The notes under the pieces: model-generated | The model's database searches: none | What the model was told of the DNA's origin: nothing | Seen by the model: only the letters and a program-made list of their open reading frames with translations | NCBI RefSeq assembly: GCF_001574435.1 | Contig: NZ_LOCN01000007.1 | Location: forward strand, 411,186 to 475,185 | DNA from: Moritella sp. JT01 | GTDB taxonomy: Bacteria > Pseudomonadota > Gammaproteobacteria > Enterobacterales > Moritellaceae | Direction: 5' to 3' | DNA length: 64,000 nt | Program-made: the position numbers and the translations under genes | In this document: in pieces, positions 1 through 9,057 of the stretch | Layout of the letters: each line of letters starts with the position of its first letter | Position numbering within the stretch: position 1 is the first letter of the stretch

Positions 1-496
1 CACCTTTCGATACCACAATTTCATGGCGTGACACGAGGTACTCAAGTAATTCAGCTTCTGTACCAGTCAGTGATAGACGTGATAGTTGTGTGAGGATTGA
101 ACTTTCACCACCCAGGTTTTGTCTTTGCTTTTCTAAACCAACACGACGTAACATCACTTGAATACGCGTTAATAATTCAGGTACATGATAAGGTTTCGCA
201 ATATATTGATCTGCACCGGCTTGCAAGCAATCAAGCATTGCCGTTTCATCCGCTAATGCAGTCAACATTAGAATAGGTGTAGCAAAGCGCTGGCAGATAC
301 GTCTTGCCACTTGCAAACCATTAATATTGGGAAGCATGACATCGAGTAATACGAGGTCAACAGGGTGAGACTGTATGTAATCGAGCGCGGTTTCACCGCA
401 ATGCACACTGTGCACCTGATAACCATCTTCCATTAAAACTTCAGTGAGTAATTCACACAGTTGTATATCATCATCCACGATGAGAATTTGCGACAC
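1..496 (-). CDS. OmpR/CpxR-type response regulator, C-terminus beyond window
   Basis: The visible part encodes about 165 residues of a response regulator. It starts at a GTG, preceded nine bases upstream by AAGGTG. The N-terminus (SQILIVDDD) supplies the acidic pocket, LLDVMLP carries the phospho-accepting Asp, and LTA and KPY follow at the usual spacing, so the receiver domain is complete. The DNA-binding winged helix is only beginning (sequence around LTGTEAELLEYLV) when the window ends. The order of motifs resembles CpxR. The cognate kinase would be expected further left. The assignment to CpxR itself is inference; the receiver family is certain. Confidence 0.85.
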   Translation of the reverse strand, partial: MSQILIVDDDIQLCELLTEVLMEDGYQVHSVHCGETALDYIQSHPVDLVLLDVMLPNINGLQVARRICQRFATPILMLTALADETAMLDCLQAGADQYIAKPYHVPELLTRIQVMLRRVGLEKQRQNLGGESSILTQLSRLSLTGTEAELLEYLVSRHEIVVSKG

Positions 497-724
497 AGTT
501 AAAAACACCTTAATAGTAACAATTCGTATTAGTATTTTAATGAAGAACAGACTGAAGTACAACACACATTCAACCACGTTTGATTAAGATCAACACCATA
601 AAAAGCACATTGTTGCTATTTAACTATAATTTATCAGGCTATTTCATTAATTTTAAACTAGATTTGTAGGGGGCAGCTACAGACATTTGCTAGTTTGCAA
701 ATATACATAAAATATGGATATATA

Positions 725-1075
725 ATGTTTAGTGTAAAAAAAGACCTATCGTTAAAAGTTAGCCGTGGACACACACGCTTTCACTATTGGGATCAATTTC
801 CCATCTTGTATGTGAGTAAGTTAGGGCTCTTTGATTTTTTTAAAATACCCATTGAAGTACAAAACATATCGCAATCGGGATTACTGGCAAAAGTAAAAAC
901 AAAAAGAAGATTCACTGTAGATGAAAACTTAATTATGGAGTTTAATAACTATTTTACTGACGTAATCAAAACAACAATAGTGCGATGGGATCCAGAGCAA
1001 GATTTACTTGCTATTAAATTCAGCAGGGAAATAAAATTAATAGAACGCATCGCACTGAGGTGTAATATCGATTAA
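725..1075 (+). CDS. PilZ-domain protein (probable c-di-GMP receptor)
   Basis: This is a 116-residue single-domain protein. The two hallmark PilZ c-di-GMP contacts are visible: RxxxR as RGHTR (residues 14-18) and D/NxSxxG as NISQSG (47-52), followed by a beta-strand-rich barrel. No other domain or membrane segment is present, so it is probably a cytoplasmic adaptor that reports c-di-GMP to an unknown partner. I prefer the ATG at 725 over an in-frame TTG at 695, although no strong ribosome binding site precedes either. It sits between a divergent response regulator gene and a convergent lipoprotein gene, so the context does not name its pathway. Confidence 0.65.
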   Translation: MFSVKKDLSLKVSRGHTRFHYWDQFPILYVSKLGLFDFFKIPIEVQNISQSGLLAKVKTKRRFTVDENLIMEFNNYFTDVIKTTIVRWDPEQDLLAIKFSREIKLIERIALRCNID

Positions 1076-1851
1076 TCCCAATCTTCGGCAACAAACTGGA
1101 TCATCAATTCATCATTTAGATACATATTTAAAAATGGCCATTGCACTTGAATGGCGTTCACAACACCAAGTGCTTGCTGTAATTTTTGCTCAACAGCATT
1201 CGCATTTGGATCTGCACAAGCCATTAGCGTTGAACCGACAGGCCCTAATTTTAATAAGGCATTCTGCAATTTTTCATCTTCAAATAAATGCTGTACCTGA
1301 CCAAACATATTATTACAGCCAGAGAAGCCAGAAAAACGATCACCAGAAATAGTAATATTAGCGGGTTGCTCAAGCATTAATGGATTAACGCCATCCAAAC
1401 CAACAAGTTGTTTAAGATTCCACTTTCGGTTTTCCGTTAACATGGTATTGGGCGCATAATGACGTGGGGTTTTATCTACCTCGGATATCAATGTATACGA
1501 TAAACTTGACGCGTCCGCAGGCGGATTTCCCACTTCTGACGTCACCACAGACAACTTATAAAAAGAGCCAGGTACAAATTCAAAACCAGCAATATCGTTA
1601 TAAAACAATTGCCACTCACTGGCCTTACCATCAATCACTTGATTAACAACCAGACACTGCATAGGCACAATACCCTGACAGGCGACGCGTTCGGGGGCAA
1701 CCCAGTACGTTTCATTTGTCGTTATTTCACTATTTTCAACATCGCCGCTCGTATCAACCGCAGCACTGCTATCACTTGTACTCGAACACCCAATAAGTAA
1801 TCCGCTTAATATTCCCGTTAATAATAACGATGCTGGCAATTTAAATTTCAT
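1072..1851 (-). CDS. DUF4377 plus META domain lipoprotein
   Basis: This is a secreted lipoprotein of about 259 residues. The N-terminus has a hydrophobic stretch ending in a lipobox (LLIGC). It is followed by a DUF4377 region (VAPERVACQGIVPMQC) and a C-terminal META/HslJ-like region with NRKWNLKQLVG, SGCNNMFG and the late MACA motif. META proteins such as HslJ are envelope proteins linked to stress or drug tolerance; the exact role is not settled. I chose the ATG at 1851 because AAAGG lies just upstream and it places the signal peptide directly at the N-terminus. The gene converges on the PilZ gene, with stop codons only a few bases apart. Confidence 0.75.
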   Translation of the reverse strand: MKFKLPASLLLTGILSGLLIGCSSTSDSSAAVDTSGDVENSEITTNETYWVAPERVACQGIVPMQCLVVNQVIDGKASEWQLFYNDIAGFEFVPGSFYKLSVVTSEVGNPPADASSLSYTLISEVDKTPRHYAPNTMLTENRKWNLKQLVGLDGVNPLMLEQPANITISGDRFSGFSGCNNMFGQVQHLFEDEKLQNALLKLGPVGSTLMACADPNANAVEQKLQQALGVVNAIQVQWPFLNMYLNDELMIQFVAEDWD

Positions 1852-1949
1852 ATTGATAAACCTTTTCCCGTTTTCCACTAAACTTAGTACTTGAATTCAA
1901 GTGTAAATAACAACTGGTTTCAACTCGTTGCCAAGCCCTAAGGATTGTT

Positions 1950-3050
1950 ATGCATCCACTCTCGCACCCGTTCATAAGACTGTGTGTTTTCTGCTATTTA
2001 TACAGTATGGCATCGTATAGCCATAGTAGTTCAGTCATTAACGTCGGAAGTTATCATTGCCCTCCTTTTGTAATGAGCTTACAGCAAAATGGTACGCCAC
2101 AAGCCACCAGCACAGGACTGAGTATTTTATTATGGCAACGTATCGCCGATAGTATCGACCTACAATATGAAATGCGAGATTACACTTTAAAAGGGTTATT
2201 AAGTGCCGTTGAAAATGGCAATATAGAAGTGGGAATATCCTGTATTACTATTACGTCTGAGCGTGAATTACTCATGGACTTTTCACACTCATTTTATGAG
2301 ACACACCTAGCCATTGCAGTAAAACAAAAAGGCTATCTCGCGTCTTTTATCGATATCATCACCAATACTACATTATTATTTGCTGTTGGTATTATTCTCA
2401 TATGTGCAGGGCTTATCGGCTGGATATTTTACCTGCTCGAACATAAAGTTAATCATAAACTGTATTCAATGCCATCAGCAGGATCACAGTTATTAGAAGC
2501 CTTTATTCTTGGTCTGCTATTCATCACCAAAGGTCCTTTCAACTATTTTGAATTTAAAACCTTGAGCGGACGGGTATTAACAGTGTTTTTAGCCATTGCA
2601 TCCACCTTATTTATTGCCAGCATTACCGCGATGCTAGCCAGTACCTTCACCTTGGGGTTGCTCAATACTGATATAAAAAGTCCATATGATCTAATCAAAC
2701 TTAATGTCGGGGCCACAGTCTCGACCACATCTTCTATTTATCTTGATAGTTTAGGTATAATACATCAAACGTTTACGAACCTTGATGATATGCTAATTGC
2801 ACTTAATGACGGGAAAATAGACGCTATCGTTGATGATGATGCGGTTTTAAAGTACAAGCTGAAACAAGAAAAACAGCAAGGACGTTATCAGCAAATGTCA
2901 GTATTACCTTATCAATTCGAAAAACAAAATTATGGTTTAGCGATTAAAGACAATAGTCCTTACACCGAGCAATTAAACCGAGCATTGCTCAATGTTCGTC
3001 AAAGCCCTGAATGGCAACAAGCCCTCAAGCAATACTTTGCCGAGTATTAA
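1950..3050 (+). CDS. Prokaryotic ionotropic glutamate receptor-like channel
   Basis: This 366-residue protein has the layout of bacterial iGluRs: signal sequence, first lobe of a solute-binding domain (about 28-128), membrane helix M1 (about 141-162), pore loop (181-204), M2 (209-233), then the second lobe (about 240-366). Arg105 in TITSERELLMDFS matches the arginine that binds the alpha-carboxylate of amino-acid ligands. The pore differs from the potassium-type filter TVGYGD of Synechocystis GluR0: the aligned stretch reads TKGPF (193-197), with a lysine where the filter should be. It may therefore conduct differently or act as a ligand sensor. It is a single gene with AAGGA before the ATG. 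Confidence 0.75.
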   Translation: MHPLSHPFIRLCVFCYLYSMASYSHSSSVINVGSYHCPPFVMSLQQNGTPQATSTGLSILLWQRIADSIDLQYEMRDYTLKGLLSAVENGNIEVGISCITITSERELLMDFSHSFYETHLAIAVKQKGYLASFIDIITNTTLLFAVGIILICAGLIGWIFYLLEHKVNHKLYSMPSAGSQLLEAFILGLLFITKGPFNYFEFKTLSGRVLTVFLAIASTLFIASITAMLASTFTLGLLNTDIKSPYDLIKLNVGATVSTTSSIYLDSLGIIHQTFTNLDDMLIALNDGKIDAIVDDDAVLKYKLKQEKQQGRYQQMSVLPYQFEKQNYGLAIKDNSPYTEQLNRALLNVRQSPEWQQALKQYFAEY

Positions 3051-3490
3051 TCAGTTAAATTACCTAACAATGCTTCGCAGCTCGCTTTCATCATCAATAA
3101 CTCTTCTTTCGGTAAACCGGCCTGACAAAACATATTGATAGGAATATCTTTTGCTTGCTCCTTTAAGGCTAAGCCAGCATCGGTTAGACACAGTATACGA
3201 GCACGCTCATCTTCTTTACTTCGCTCTCGACGAATAAGCCCTTTCAACTCTAAGCGCTTTAACAAGGGTGTTAACGTACCGGAATCAAGGTGTAATTGTT
3301 CACCTAATACCTTCACACTAATTTCATCTTTCTGCCAAAAAACCAACATAGCTAAATACTGTGGGTAAGTAAGATCGAGTGCTTTTAACATTGGTCGATA
3401 TGCACGAACCATCGCATTCGTCGCACTGTATAACGCAAAACAAACCTGATTATCTAAGTGCAACATAGTCTCTTCATTCATTTCTGACAT
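3047..3490 (-). CDS. ohrR: MarR-family regulator, OhrR type (thiol peroxide sensor)
   Basis: This 147-residue MarR-family winged helix has the OhrR signature NQVCFALYSATNAMVRAYRP. It contains the N-terminal reactive Cys (about residue 17) that organic hydroperoxides oxidise, and the conserved tyrosines follow. The wing region reads ERSKEDERARIL. OhrR normally represses ohr, a peroxidase gene beside it; no ohr lies within this window, which is unusual. I start at the ATG at 3490, which has GAGAGG eight bases upstream, rather than 11 codons earlier. The stop codon overlaps that of the convergent receptor gene. Confidence 0.8.
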   Translation of the reverse strand: MSEMNEETMLHLDNQVCFALYSATNAMVRAYRPMLKALDLTYPQYLAMLVFWQKDEISVKVLGEQLHLDSGTLTPLLKRLELKGLIRRERSKEDERARILCLTDAGLALKEQAKDIPINMFCQAGLPKEELLMMKASCEALLGNLTD

Positions 3491-3799
3491 CAGGATAACC
3501 TCTCTTAACTGCCTTGCGCACAATATACTTAACTTTTTATAAATGTCGACCGATTTTCAAAAATATAACAAGAATGGTTAAGTAAATAGCAACTGATGCC
3601 GATAATACAAAAGGACGATAAATGCGATGACTTAACTATAGTCAAATGGTCATCTCAAGGATAAAGAATAACTATATAATTAATAAGAAAAATAAATTAT
3701 CTCTTATGACAATTACGGTCTAATTATTGCTTAAGAATATTCAGCGGGATCTATTTTGCCGCTATAAATTATAAACGACTAAAAAGGCAGATCTAAGCT
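3491..3799. other. Intergenic region between ohrR and chemoreceptor genes
   Basis: This 309-base AT-rich divergent region must hold the promoters of both flanking genes. I found no open frame, strong hairpin or recognisable OhrR palindrome in it. Confidence 0.4.
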
Positions 3800-4696
3800 A
3801 TGTTTAATTTTTTTAACACTAATAAAGTCCCTCTTGGACAAGTTCTTATCTCAGAAACAGACTTAGCGGCACTGCAAAGTAAAGCAAAACTTTTAGACCA
3901 ACTACAAAATAGTAGCGCATTATCTATTGCCCAAGAAATCACTCAAAATGCACACAAGGTCAATAAATCTTCGGCAAGCAGACTTAACAACATAGAGCAA
4001 AGTTTCGATTTGATTCAAGGCTTTATGGAGCAGTCAAAAGGTATAGAAAACCTTTCAAATGATTCATTTAATTCTACACAAAGTACCGCAAACATCTCTC
4101 AAACAGGTATTCAACAACTTGAAAAATTAACGGGTAACATCACCAACTCTGCACAATACATTGCTGAGTTTACCGTGCTGTTAGCTAATCTAGATGAAAA
4201 CAATAAAAACATTGGTCAACTAGTTGACTCTATTAAAGGCATTGCCGACCAAACCAACCTACTTGCTCTAAATGCGGCAATTGAGGCGGCACGAGCAGGT
4301 GAACATGGTCGTGGATTTGCCGTGGTGGCCGATGAAGTACGCGCACTTGCAAATACAGCAAACCAATCTGCAGACCAGATCCAAGGTGAAATGAAAAAAA
4401 TCATGGATATTTCAGCGGCGATCATTGATAAACAAAAACAAGTAACAAATATTATTGATGACAGTGTTGATATCGCGACAGTGACAATGCAAAGTTTACA
4501 AGAGCTAGTATCTCAAGCTAATTCAAGTTCGAACTTAGTAGAACAAACCATTAGTCAAGTACAGCAACAGTTAAGCCATTCACACAGTATTCAAACCGGT
4601 ATGGAGGCATTAATTAGTGACACTAAAGATGCGCTTAGCGGCTCATCAAGTAATGTTAATTTAGGTGAGCAACTGGTGACGAAACTGCGTTTTTAA
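3800..4696 (+). CDS. Soluble methyl-accepting chemotaxis-type signalling protein
   Basis: This 298-residue protein has no membrane segment. The C-terminal two thirds form the MCP signalling coiled coil with the invariant hairpin tip ([20 protein letters not shown], then [15 protein letters not shown]), which docks CheA and CheW. The first 100 residues are Gln/Ser-rich and helical, without a PAS, GAF or Cys-rich zinc domain, so the input is unknown. It is shorter than typical membrane chemoreceptors (about 500-660 residues). It may sense a cytoplasmic state or attach to another receptor. No chemotaxis partners lie in the window. Confidence 0.85.
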   Translation: MFNFFNTNKVPLGQVLISETDLAALQSKAKLLDQLQNSSALSIAQEITQNAHKVNKSSASRLNNIEQSFDLIQGFMEQSKGIENLSNDSFNSTQSTANISQTGIQQLEKLTGNITNSAQYIAEFTVLLANLDENNKNIGQLVDSIKGIADQTNLLALNAAIEAARAGEHGRGFAVVADEVRALANTANQSADQIQGEMKKIMDISAAIIDKQKQVTNIIDDSVDIATVTMQSLQELVSQANSSSNLVEQTISQVQQQLSHSHSIQTGMEALISDTKDALSGSSSNVNLGEQLVTKLRF

Positions 4697-4705
4697 TTCA
4701 TCCAT

Positions 4706-5002
4706 ATGAATAATTTTGATCTGCAAGTATTTGCTCTAGTGTATCAAGTACCTGAAGGTAAGGTTGCCACCTATGGCGATATCGCTAAGTTAGCGGGAAT
4801 GCCAAGTCATGCGCGTCAGGTTGGTAAAGTGCTTAGTCGCTTACCAGCCGACAGCAAGTTGCCTTGGTATCGCATTGTGAATAGCCAAGGTAAAATATCA
4901 CTGCAAGGTAGCCGTGGTGATTATCAAAGACAACAACTTGCCGCTGAAGGTATTCCCCTCTCTGTACACTGCACTATTTCACTAAAGACATATAGAATGT
5001 AG
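4706..5002 (+). CDS. Alkyltransferase-like (ATL) DNA repair protein
   Basis: This 98-residue protein matches the DNA-binding domain of O6-methylguanine-DNA methyltransferase: GKVATYGDIAKLAGMPSHARQVGKVL is the helix-turn-helix with the arginine finger. The catalytic PCHR is replaced by PWYR, with Trp in place of the acceptor Cys, which defines the ATL family. ATL proteins bind O6-alkylguanine without removing it and pass the lesion to nucleotide excision repair. The length is normal for the family. It starts 10 bases after the chemoreceptor stop, so the two may share a transcript. The last 15 residues diverge from the family. Confidence 0.88.
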   Translation: MNNFDLQVFALVYQVPEGKVATYGDIAKLAGMPSHARQVGKVLSRLPADSKLPWYRIVNSQGKISLQGSRGDYQRQQLAAEGIPLSVHCTISLKTYRM

Positions 5003-5006
5003 TCAA

Positions 5007-5279
5007 TTAGCCCGGAGTAAAATTTGACATATTTTTATAATCAATGACAGTGATTTCTAATGCATCAACCTGTGCCATATCGGGGCCTTCTCGTAACCAT
5101 AAAATCAGTTTATCTCGTTCAGTTTTATCACCAAAGACCTGTACTTCGACATCCCCATTTTTCAGATTGATGGCGTACCCGGTTAAACCGAGTTGCTGCG
5201 CTTGTAGCACTGTTGCATAACGAAAGCCGACCATTTGTACTCTACCATGCACTATGATCTGGTTACCCTCTTGTGACAT
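5007..5279 (-). CDS. acyP: Acylphosphatase
   Basis: This 90-residue alpha/beta protein hydrolyses the carboxyl-phosphate bond of small acylphosphates. The conserved loop reads GRVQMVGFR, containing the phosphate-binding Arg, although the usual Gly after Gln is Met. The second motif GYAINLKNGDVEV supplies the catalytic Asn. The length is typical. I use the ATG at 5279, with a nearby GAGG, rather than an upstream ATG ten codons earlier that would add a tail not seen in the family. It is convergent with the ATL gene, with stop codons five bases apart. Confidence 0.88.
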   Translation of the reverse strand: MSQEGNQIIVHGRVQMVGFRYATVLQAQQLGLTGYAINLKNGDVEVQVFGDKTERDKLILWLREGPDMAQVDALEITVIDYKNMSNFTPG

Positions 5280-5411
5280 AACCTCATATCCTCTACCAAA
5301 CTTGGTCAATCTTTATTGAGTATATGTCTAGATTCGCTATTTAGACCACGTTAATTTATTCAACAAACTGATATAGCTCACAAAACCTTGGCTATCGCGA
5401 ATTTTAGATAC

Positions 5412-5460
5412 AAAAAAACCCGCAAATACTGTTTTTAAAACAACGAGTACGCACGGGCTT
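5412..5460 (-). terminator. Possible intrinsic terminator of the M14 peptidase gene
   Basis: Read on the minus strand, GCCCG pairs with CGGGT across an AT-rich inner stem, followed by seven T. It lies just after the peptidase stop. The outer stem is short, so confidence is moderate. Confidence 0.5.
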
Positions 5461-5490
5461 TATGCCTTAGCCTTTAATAGCTAAAGCCGA

Positions 5491-6618
5491 TTAACGTAAA
5501 TCGTCAACCACAGCTAGCATAGCCACTAATGATGCTTCACCAAGCTTAATAGAACGCTCTGGTGACCAACCCATCATAGGATCAGGCAAGTTATCATTGT
5601 CTTTAAATGGCATTTCCATGGTATTAGCTAAACAATCAAACTCTTCTGCTACCCAGTTAGTTGCCACAGTCATGTTGGCTGTACTTGGTGCATCGATGTC
5701 ATAACCAAATTCAGATTGGAAATCTGCACTTGCTAGTTTGAACACATCAGAGAAACGATCACGTAGTTTCGCTAATCTGTCGTTATAGCTTGGCGTACCT
5801 TGTGAACCCGCTAGGAATACATAAGGTAGCGCTTCATCACCGTGTACGTCATAGAATAAATCAACGCCAGTTTCTTTCATCTTATTGATGGTATGGAATA
5901 CTTCTGGGCTTTTTTCTAAGCTTGGATTTAACCATTCACGGTTAAGGTTTACACCTAATGCATTGGTACGTAAATGACCACGTGCGCTGCCGTCTGGATT
6001 CATGTTTGGTACGATGTAGAAGTTAGCTTTGTCTAATAATGCTTTACCCGTTGGGTTATCACTATCAAGTAAGCTATGCATTAAACCATCAACTAACCAT
6101 TCAGCCATCGTTTCGCCAGGATGCTGACGCGCAGTGATCCAGATGTTACGTTTGCCTTCAGCGCCATCGCCAATCTTAACTAAGGTTAAATCACGCTTAT
6201 CAATCGTTTCACCTAGGTGCTCTAGGCTTACTAATGGGTGCATTTGCACTGCCGCTAGTAGATCTTGATGACGTTCGTAACTGTACGGAGCAAAGTAAGC
6301 AATTTGCATTGACTCACAATCCATGTCAGCAATGATCGTTAGTTTACCCTCTTTATAGAAAGTAGGAAGACGGAACCAGTGCTGACGATCGTATGATGCA
6401 ACAGCTTGGTAATTTTCCCAGCCTTCTAGGTAAGCCGCTTCGCCTGCATTAAGGATATTCAGTGTGTATTGCTCACCGACTACACCTTCAATACGGAAGT
6501 TAAACCATTGGAAAAATTCTTCACCCACATCTGGGCGAATTGCAAGTTGTACATCATTTTTGTCATCTAAATTAATGACTTCAATATTACCAGCATCAAA
6601 ATTGGCGGTGATCCGCAT
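5491..6618 (-). CDS. M14 family zinc carboxypeptidase, cytosolic (CCP-like)
   Basis: This 375-residue protein has no signal peptide. An N-terminal beta-sandwich region (1-125) precedes an M14 catalytic domain. The zinc ligands are visible as HPGE and DVHGDE; substrate-binding motifs include NPDG and GVNLNREW; the catalytic Glu is in NTMEMPFKD. This arrangement matches the cytosolic carboxypeptidase subgroup found in bacteria and eukaryotes. In eukaryotes it trims glutamates from tubulin tails; the bacterial substrate is generally unknown. It stands alone, followed by a possible terminator. Confidence 0.85.
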   Translation of the reverse strand: MRITANFDAGNIEVINLDDKNDVQLAIRPDVGEEFFQWFNFRIEGVVGEQYTLNILNAGEAAYLEGWENYQAVASYDRQHWFRLPTFYKEGKLTIIADMDCESMQIAYFAPYSYERHQDLLAAVQMHPLVSLEHLGETIDKRDLTLVKIGDGAEGKRNIWITARQHPGETMAEWLVDGLMHSLLDSDNPTGKALLDKANFYIVPNMNPDGSARGHLRTNALGVNLNREWLNPSLEKSPEVFHTINKMKETGVDLFYDVHGDEALPYVFLAGSQGTPSYNDRLAKLRDRFSDVFKLASADFQSEFGYDIDAPSTANMTVATNWVAEEFDCLANTMEMPFKDNDNLPDPMMGWSPERSIKLGEASLVAMLAVVDDLR

Positions 6619-6936
6619 ACGACTTCCTTAATTCATTTTTGAAATTAACTTAAGCATAAACGATCCCGTTGTAACTGGGTAGAGAAGATGTTTACTAATA
6701 ACGCTTAAAACCTTATTTAATTTCCAATACAACACAAAATCCAGCATAAATCATTAGATACAGGCATCTATAAGTCATAAACCGATACACCGAATAATTT
6801 AACATCTCTCTTTCCCTGCACATTTAATACCTACTTAGTTATAAATTAAATGCTGAGTGAATTCGGCGGTAGCATTAAAAGAACGGTCGTGCTAAAAGTA
6901 CGCGAAAATCCTAGGGTGTTATTTAAGGAATCTACG
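6619..6936. other. Divergent intergenic region, no gene seen
   Basis: This AT-rich stretch of 318 bases lies between the divergent peptidase and hydrolase genes. It presumably holds both promoters. I see no stable hairpin and no convincing short coding frame. Confidence 0.4.
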
Positions 6937-7782
6937 ATGAGCAGTAACATTTATTTTAATACTCGAAAAAAATTTACGATCCGTCGCAGCATGATCAATA
7001 TCGGTACTCGATTACATCACAGCATTGCACCCGCTCATGCGTTAAAAACAGCGCAGAACTTACTGTTAACTCCCGTACGTAGTACATCCAAACATGAAGA
7101 TCCGGTTGGGTTATTAAGATCCACACTCATGACATCTGAAGGCCGACTAAATACCTATCAAATGGGTAACGGACCCGTTTGGGTCTTAAGCCACGGTTGG
7201 TCTGGTAGTGCCAGTCAATTCTTTCCGTTGATGGAGCATATTGCCAAACAAGGTTTTACTGCGCTGGCCTACGATCATCCTGCACACGGCCAAAGTGAAG
7301 GGCGTCACGCTCACCTGCCCGCATTTGTACAAGCATTCGATGAAATCGTCGATAATATTGATGACGTAGTAGGCATCATTGCACATAGCATTGGATCGAC
7401 AGTCGTCTTAGAGAGTCGTCACCCTAAAGTACAAGCCTTACCCTTCTTATTAATTGCACCTGTATTAAACTATGTTGAAAGCTTATATGACACTGTTGGT
7501 AGTTCTGGGTATTCAATGAAATTATTTGGTGAGTTGATAAAAAAAATTGAAAACAAATATGACTATAGGCTAGAGACGATCAAACCTTATAAAACACTCA
7601 TATCTCGTCAGCAAAAAACCATCATAGTGCATGATAAGCGTGATAAATTTGCCAATTTCAGCACCTCAGAATTAGCCGCGAAAGAAGCTAATACTATCGA
7701 CTTAGTCACAACACAAGGACAAGGACATGGCCGAGTTATTAATTGTGATTTAACGCTAGCTGCGTTTGATCGTTTAGTTTAA
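6937..7782 (+). CDS. Alpha/beta hydrolase
   Basis: This 281-residue serine hydrolase fold protein has an oxyanion-hole HGWSGS, a nucleophile elbow AHSIGS with Ser near residue 151, an acid candidate in HDKRDKF and the histidine in GQGHGRV. The elbow lacks the common GHSMGG form. I start at 6937, where AAGGA is eight bases upstream; the frame is open further left without a ribosome site. The substrate cannot be read from sequence; no pathway partners are adjacent. The first 60 residues are basic and lack a signal peptide, suggesting a cytoplasmic enzyme. Confidence 0.75.
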   Translation: MSSNIYFNTRKKFTIRRSMINIGTRLHHSIAPAHALKTAQNLLLTPVRSTSKHEDPVGLLRSTLMTSEGRLNTYQMGNGPVWVLSHGWSGSASQFFPLMEHIAKQGFTALAYDHPAHGQSEGRHAHLPAFVQAFDEIVDNIDDVVGIIAHSIGSTVVLESRHPKVQALPFLLIAPVLNYVESLYDTVGSSGYSMKLFGELIKKIENKYDYRLETIKPYKTLISRQQKTIIVHDKRDKFANFSTSELAAKEANTIDLVTTQGQGHGRVINCDLTLAAFDRLV

Positions 7783-7812
7783 TCCTCAATAATGGCTTAC
7801 CACACCTCGGCT

Positions 7813-7841
7813 AAAAAAAAGCGCATCATTATTGATGCGCT
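7813..7841 (-). terminator. Intrinsic terminator of the hsp20 unit
   Basis: A 9-bp perfect stem (AGCGCATCA / TGATGCGCT) is followed on the minus strand by eight T. It lies about 60 bases past the second hsp20 stop. On the plus strand it may also end the hydrolase transcript, but the T run there is poor. Confidence 0.85.
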
Positions 7842-7900
7842 AAATCTATTTACACTCACTCTTTATATTAATAATTAAAACAATATCTTACTGGCTTATT

Positions 7901-8434
7901 TTAAGCGCCAATGGTCACCTTACGAGGTTGCAATGCTTCTGGCACCTGACGTTGTAGATTAATCGTCAGTAATCCTTGCGCCATCTCAGCACCCAATACA
8001 TGCACATGGTCGGCGAGTGCAAATTTACGGCTAAAGTCCGCTTGATTAATACCTTGATGCAATAATGTTGATGTGACTTCTACTGGCTGATTTTTACCGG
8101 TAATAACCAACTCATCAGCCGTCACAGTAATATCGATCTCTTCGAGTGAGAAACCAGCTAGCGCCAGTGTGATTTGATAATCTAACTCACCTGTGTGAGT
8201 TATGTTATAACGTGGATAGTTCGTATCAACCCGTGTTTTAACCACTTGGTTTTTTGCTTGCTCACTGTTAACTTTTTCATTTTTGGCCATCAATTTTTTA
8301 GCCTTGCACGCATCTAACATACGCTGTGATGCTAATTGCTGTTCAACTAATTTTTGTGCCATGTTAGCAAAGCGATCAAAACCAACCGCGTGGCGATATA
8401 GGGGTGCGAAATCAAATGTAGTCGTTGTAGTCAT
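7901..8434 (-). CDS. Small heat shock protein, Hsp20/IbpA family, with inserted linker
   Basis: This 177-residue holdase chaperone is the second of two hsp20 genes. It keeps the IbpA-type N-terminus (FDFAPLYRHAVGFDRF), the alpha-crystallin core (YNITHTGELDYQITLALAGF onward) and the C-terminal IxI-like tail (PRKVTIG). Between N-terminus and core it has an extra Lys/Asn-rich linker of about 30 residues not present in its neighbour. GAGG precedes the ATG at 8434. The 170-base leader contains two hairpins and a weak anti-Shine-Dalgarno pairing, so it may also be heat-regulated. Paired ibpA/ibpB-like chaperones usually co-assemble on aggregates; that this pair does so is inference. Confidence 0.88.
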   Translation of the reverse strand: MTTTTTFDFAPLYRHAVGFDRFANMAQKLVEQQLASQRMLDACKAKKLMAKNEKVNSEQAKNQVVKTRVDTNYPRYNITHTGELDYQITLALAGFSLEEIDITVTADELVITGKNQPVEVTSTLLHQGINQADFSRKFALADHVHVLGAEMAQGLLTINLQRQVPEALQPRKVTIGA

Positions 8435-8570
8435 CTCTATTTTCCTCAAACAATAGATAGCTATAAGCCTGCTGAGCAGCACTTATATCCCCAAGCCCTT
8501 CAGGTACTTGGGTGTAACGAGCTTAGTGAAAGAATCCCCACTAAGACGAATATAATTTATAAGGGTTAAT

Positions 8571-8595
8571 AACACTGCCAATCTATAACAGTGTT
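8571..8595 (-). promoter_or_regulatory. Intergenic hairpin between the two hsp20 genes
   Basis: AACACTG pairs with CAGTGTT over an 11-base loop with no T run. It could be a processing or attenuation site that lowers expression of the second chaperone. Function is inferred. Confidence 0.35.
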
Positions 8596-8604
8596 TATGC
8601 AGTA

Positions 8605-9057
8605 TTATTCTGCAGATAGGGTTTTAGCGCCGTTAATGGCAATTTTACGTGGTTTCATTGCGTCTGGTAACTGGCGTTCTAAATCGATATACAACAAGCC
8701 ATTTCGCATGTCTGCCCCGTTGACAAAAACATGATCGGCAAGCTCGAATTTACGTTCAAAGTTACGTTCAGCAATACCGCGGTGTAAGAAAGTACGTTGA
8801 TCGTCTTCTTTCGCCACAGACTCTTTCGTGCCTTTTACTAATAATTCATTATTTTGGGTTGATATATCGATATCCGCTTCGTCAAAACCTGCAACAGCCA
8901 TCGTAATGCGGTAGTTATTGTCATCAAGTTGTTCGATGTTATACGGAGGAAAGTTATTACCAGATTGGCGATTTGATGCAGCCGTTTCAGCAAGTGCTGC
9001 TAAACGTTCAAAACCAATTGCACTGCGGTATAGGGGAGTAAAGTCAAAAGTACGCAT
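8605..9057 (-). CDS. ibpA: Small heat shock protein IbpA
   Basis: This 150-residue protein is very close to E. coli IbpA: N-terminus MRTFDFTPLYRSAIGFERL, core motifs AVAGFDEADIDI and GIAERNFERKFELADHV, and tail NGLLYIDLERQLPDAMKPRK with the IxI-like IAI. It binds unfolding proteins in the cytoplasm and hands them to ClpB/DnaK. I start at the ATG at 9057 because TGGAGA lies nine bases upstream; an in-frame ATG five codons earlier would begin inside that Shine-Dalgarno. A sigma-32 promoter and a ROSE-like thermometer lie upstream. The second hsp20 gene follows on the same strand. Confidence 0.95.
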   Translation of the reverse strand: MRTFDFTPLYRSAIGFERLAALAETAASNRQSGNNFPPYNIEQLDDNNYRITMAVAGFDEADIDISTQNNELLVKGTKESVAKEDDQRTFLHRGIAERNFERKFELADHVFVNGADMRNGLLYIDLERQLPDAMKPRKIAINGAKTLSAE

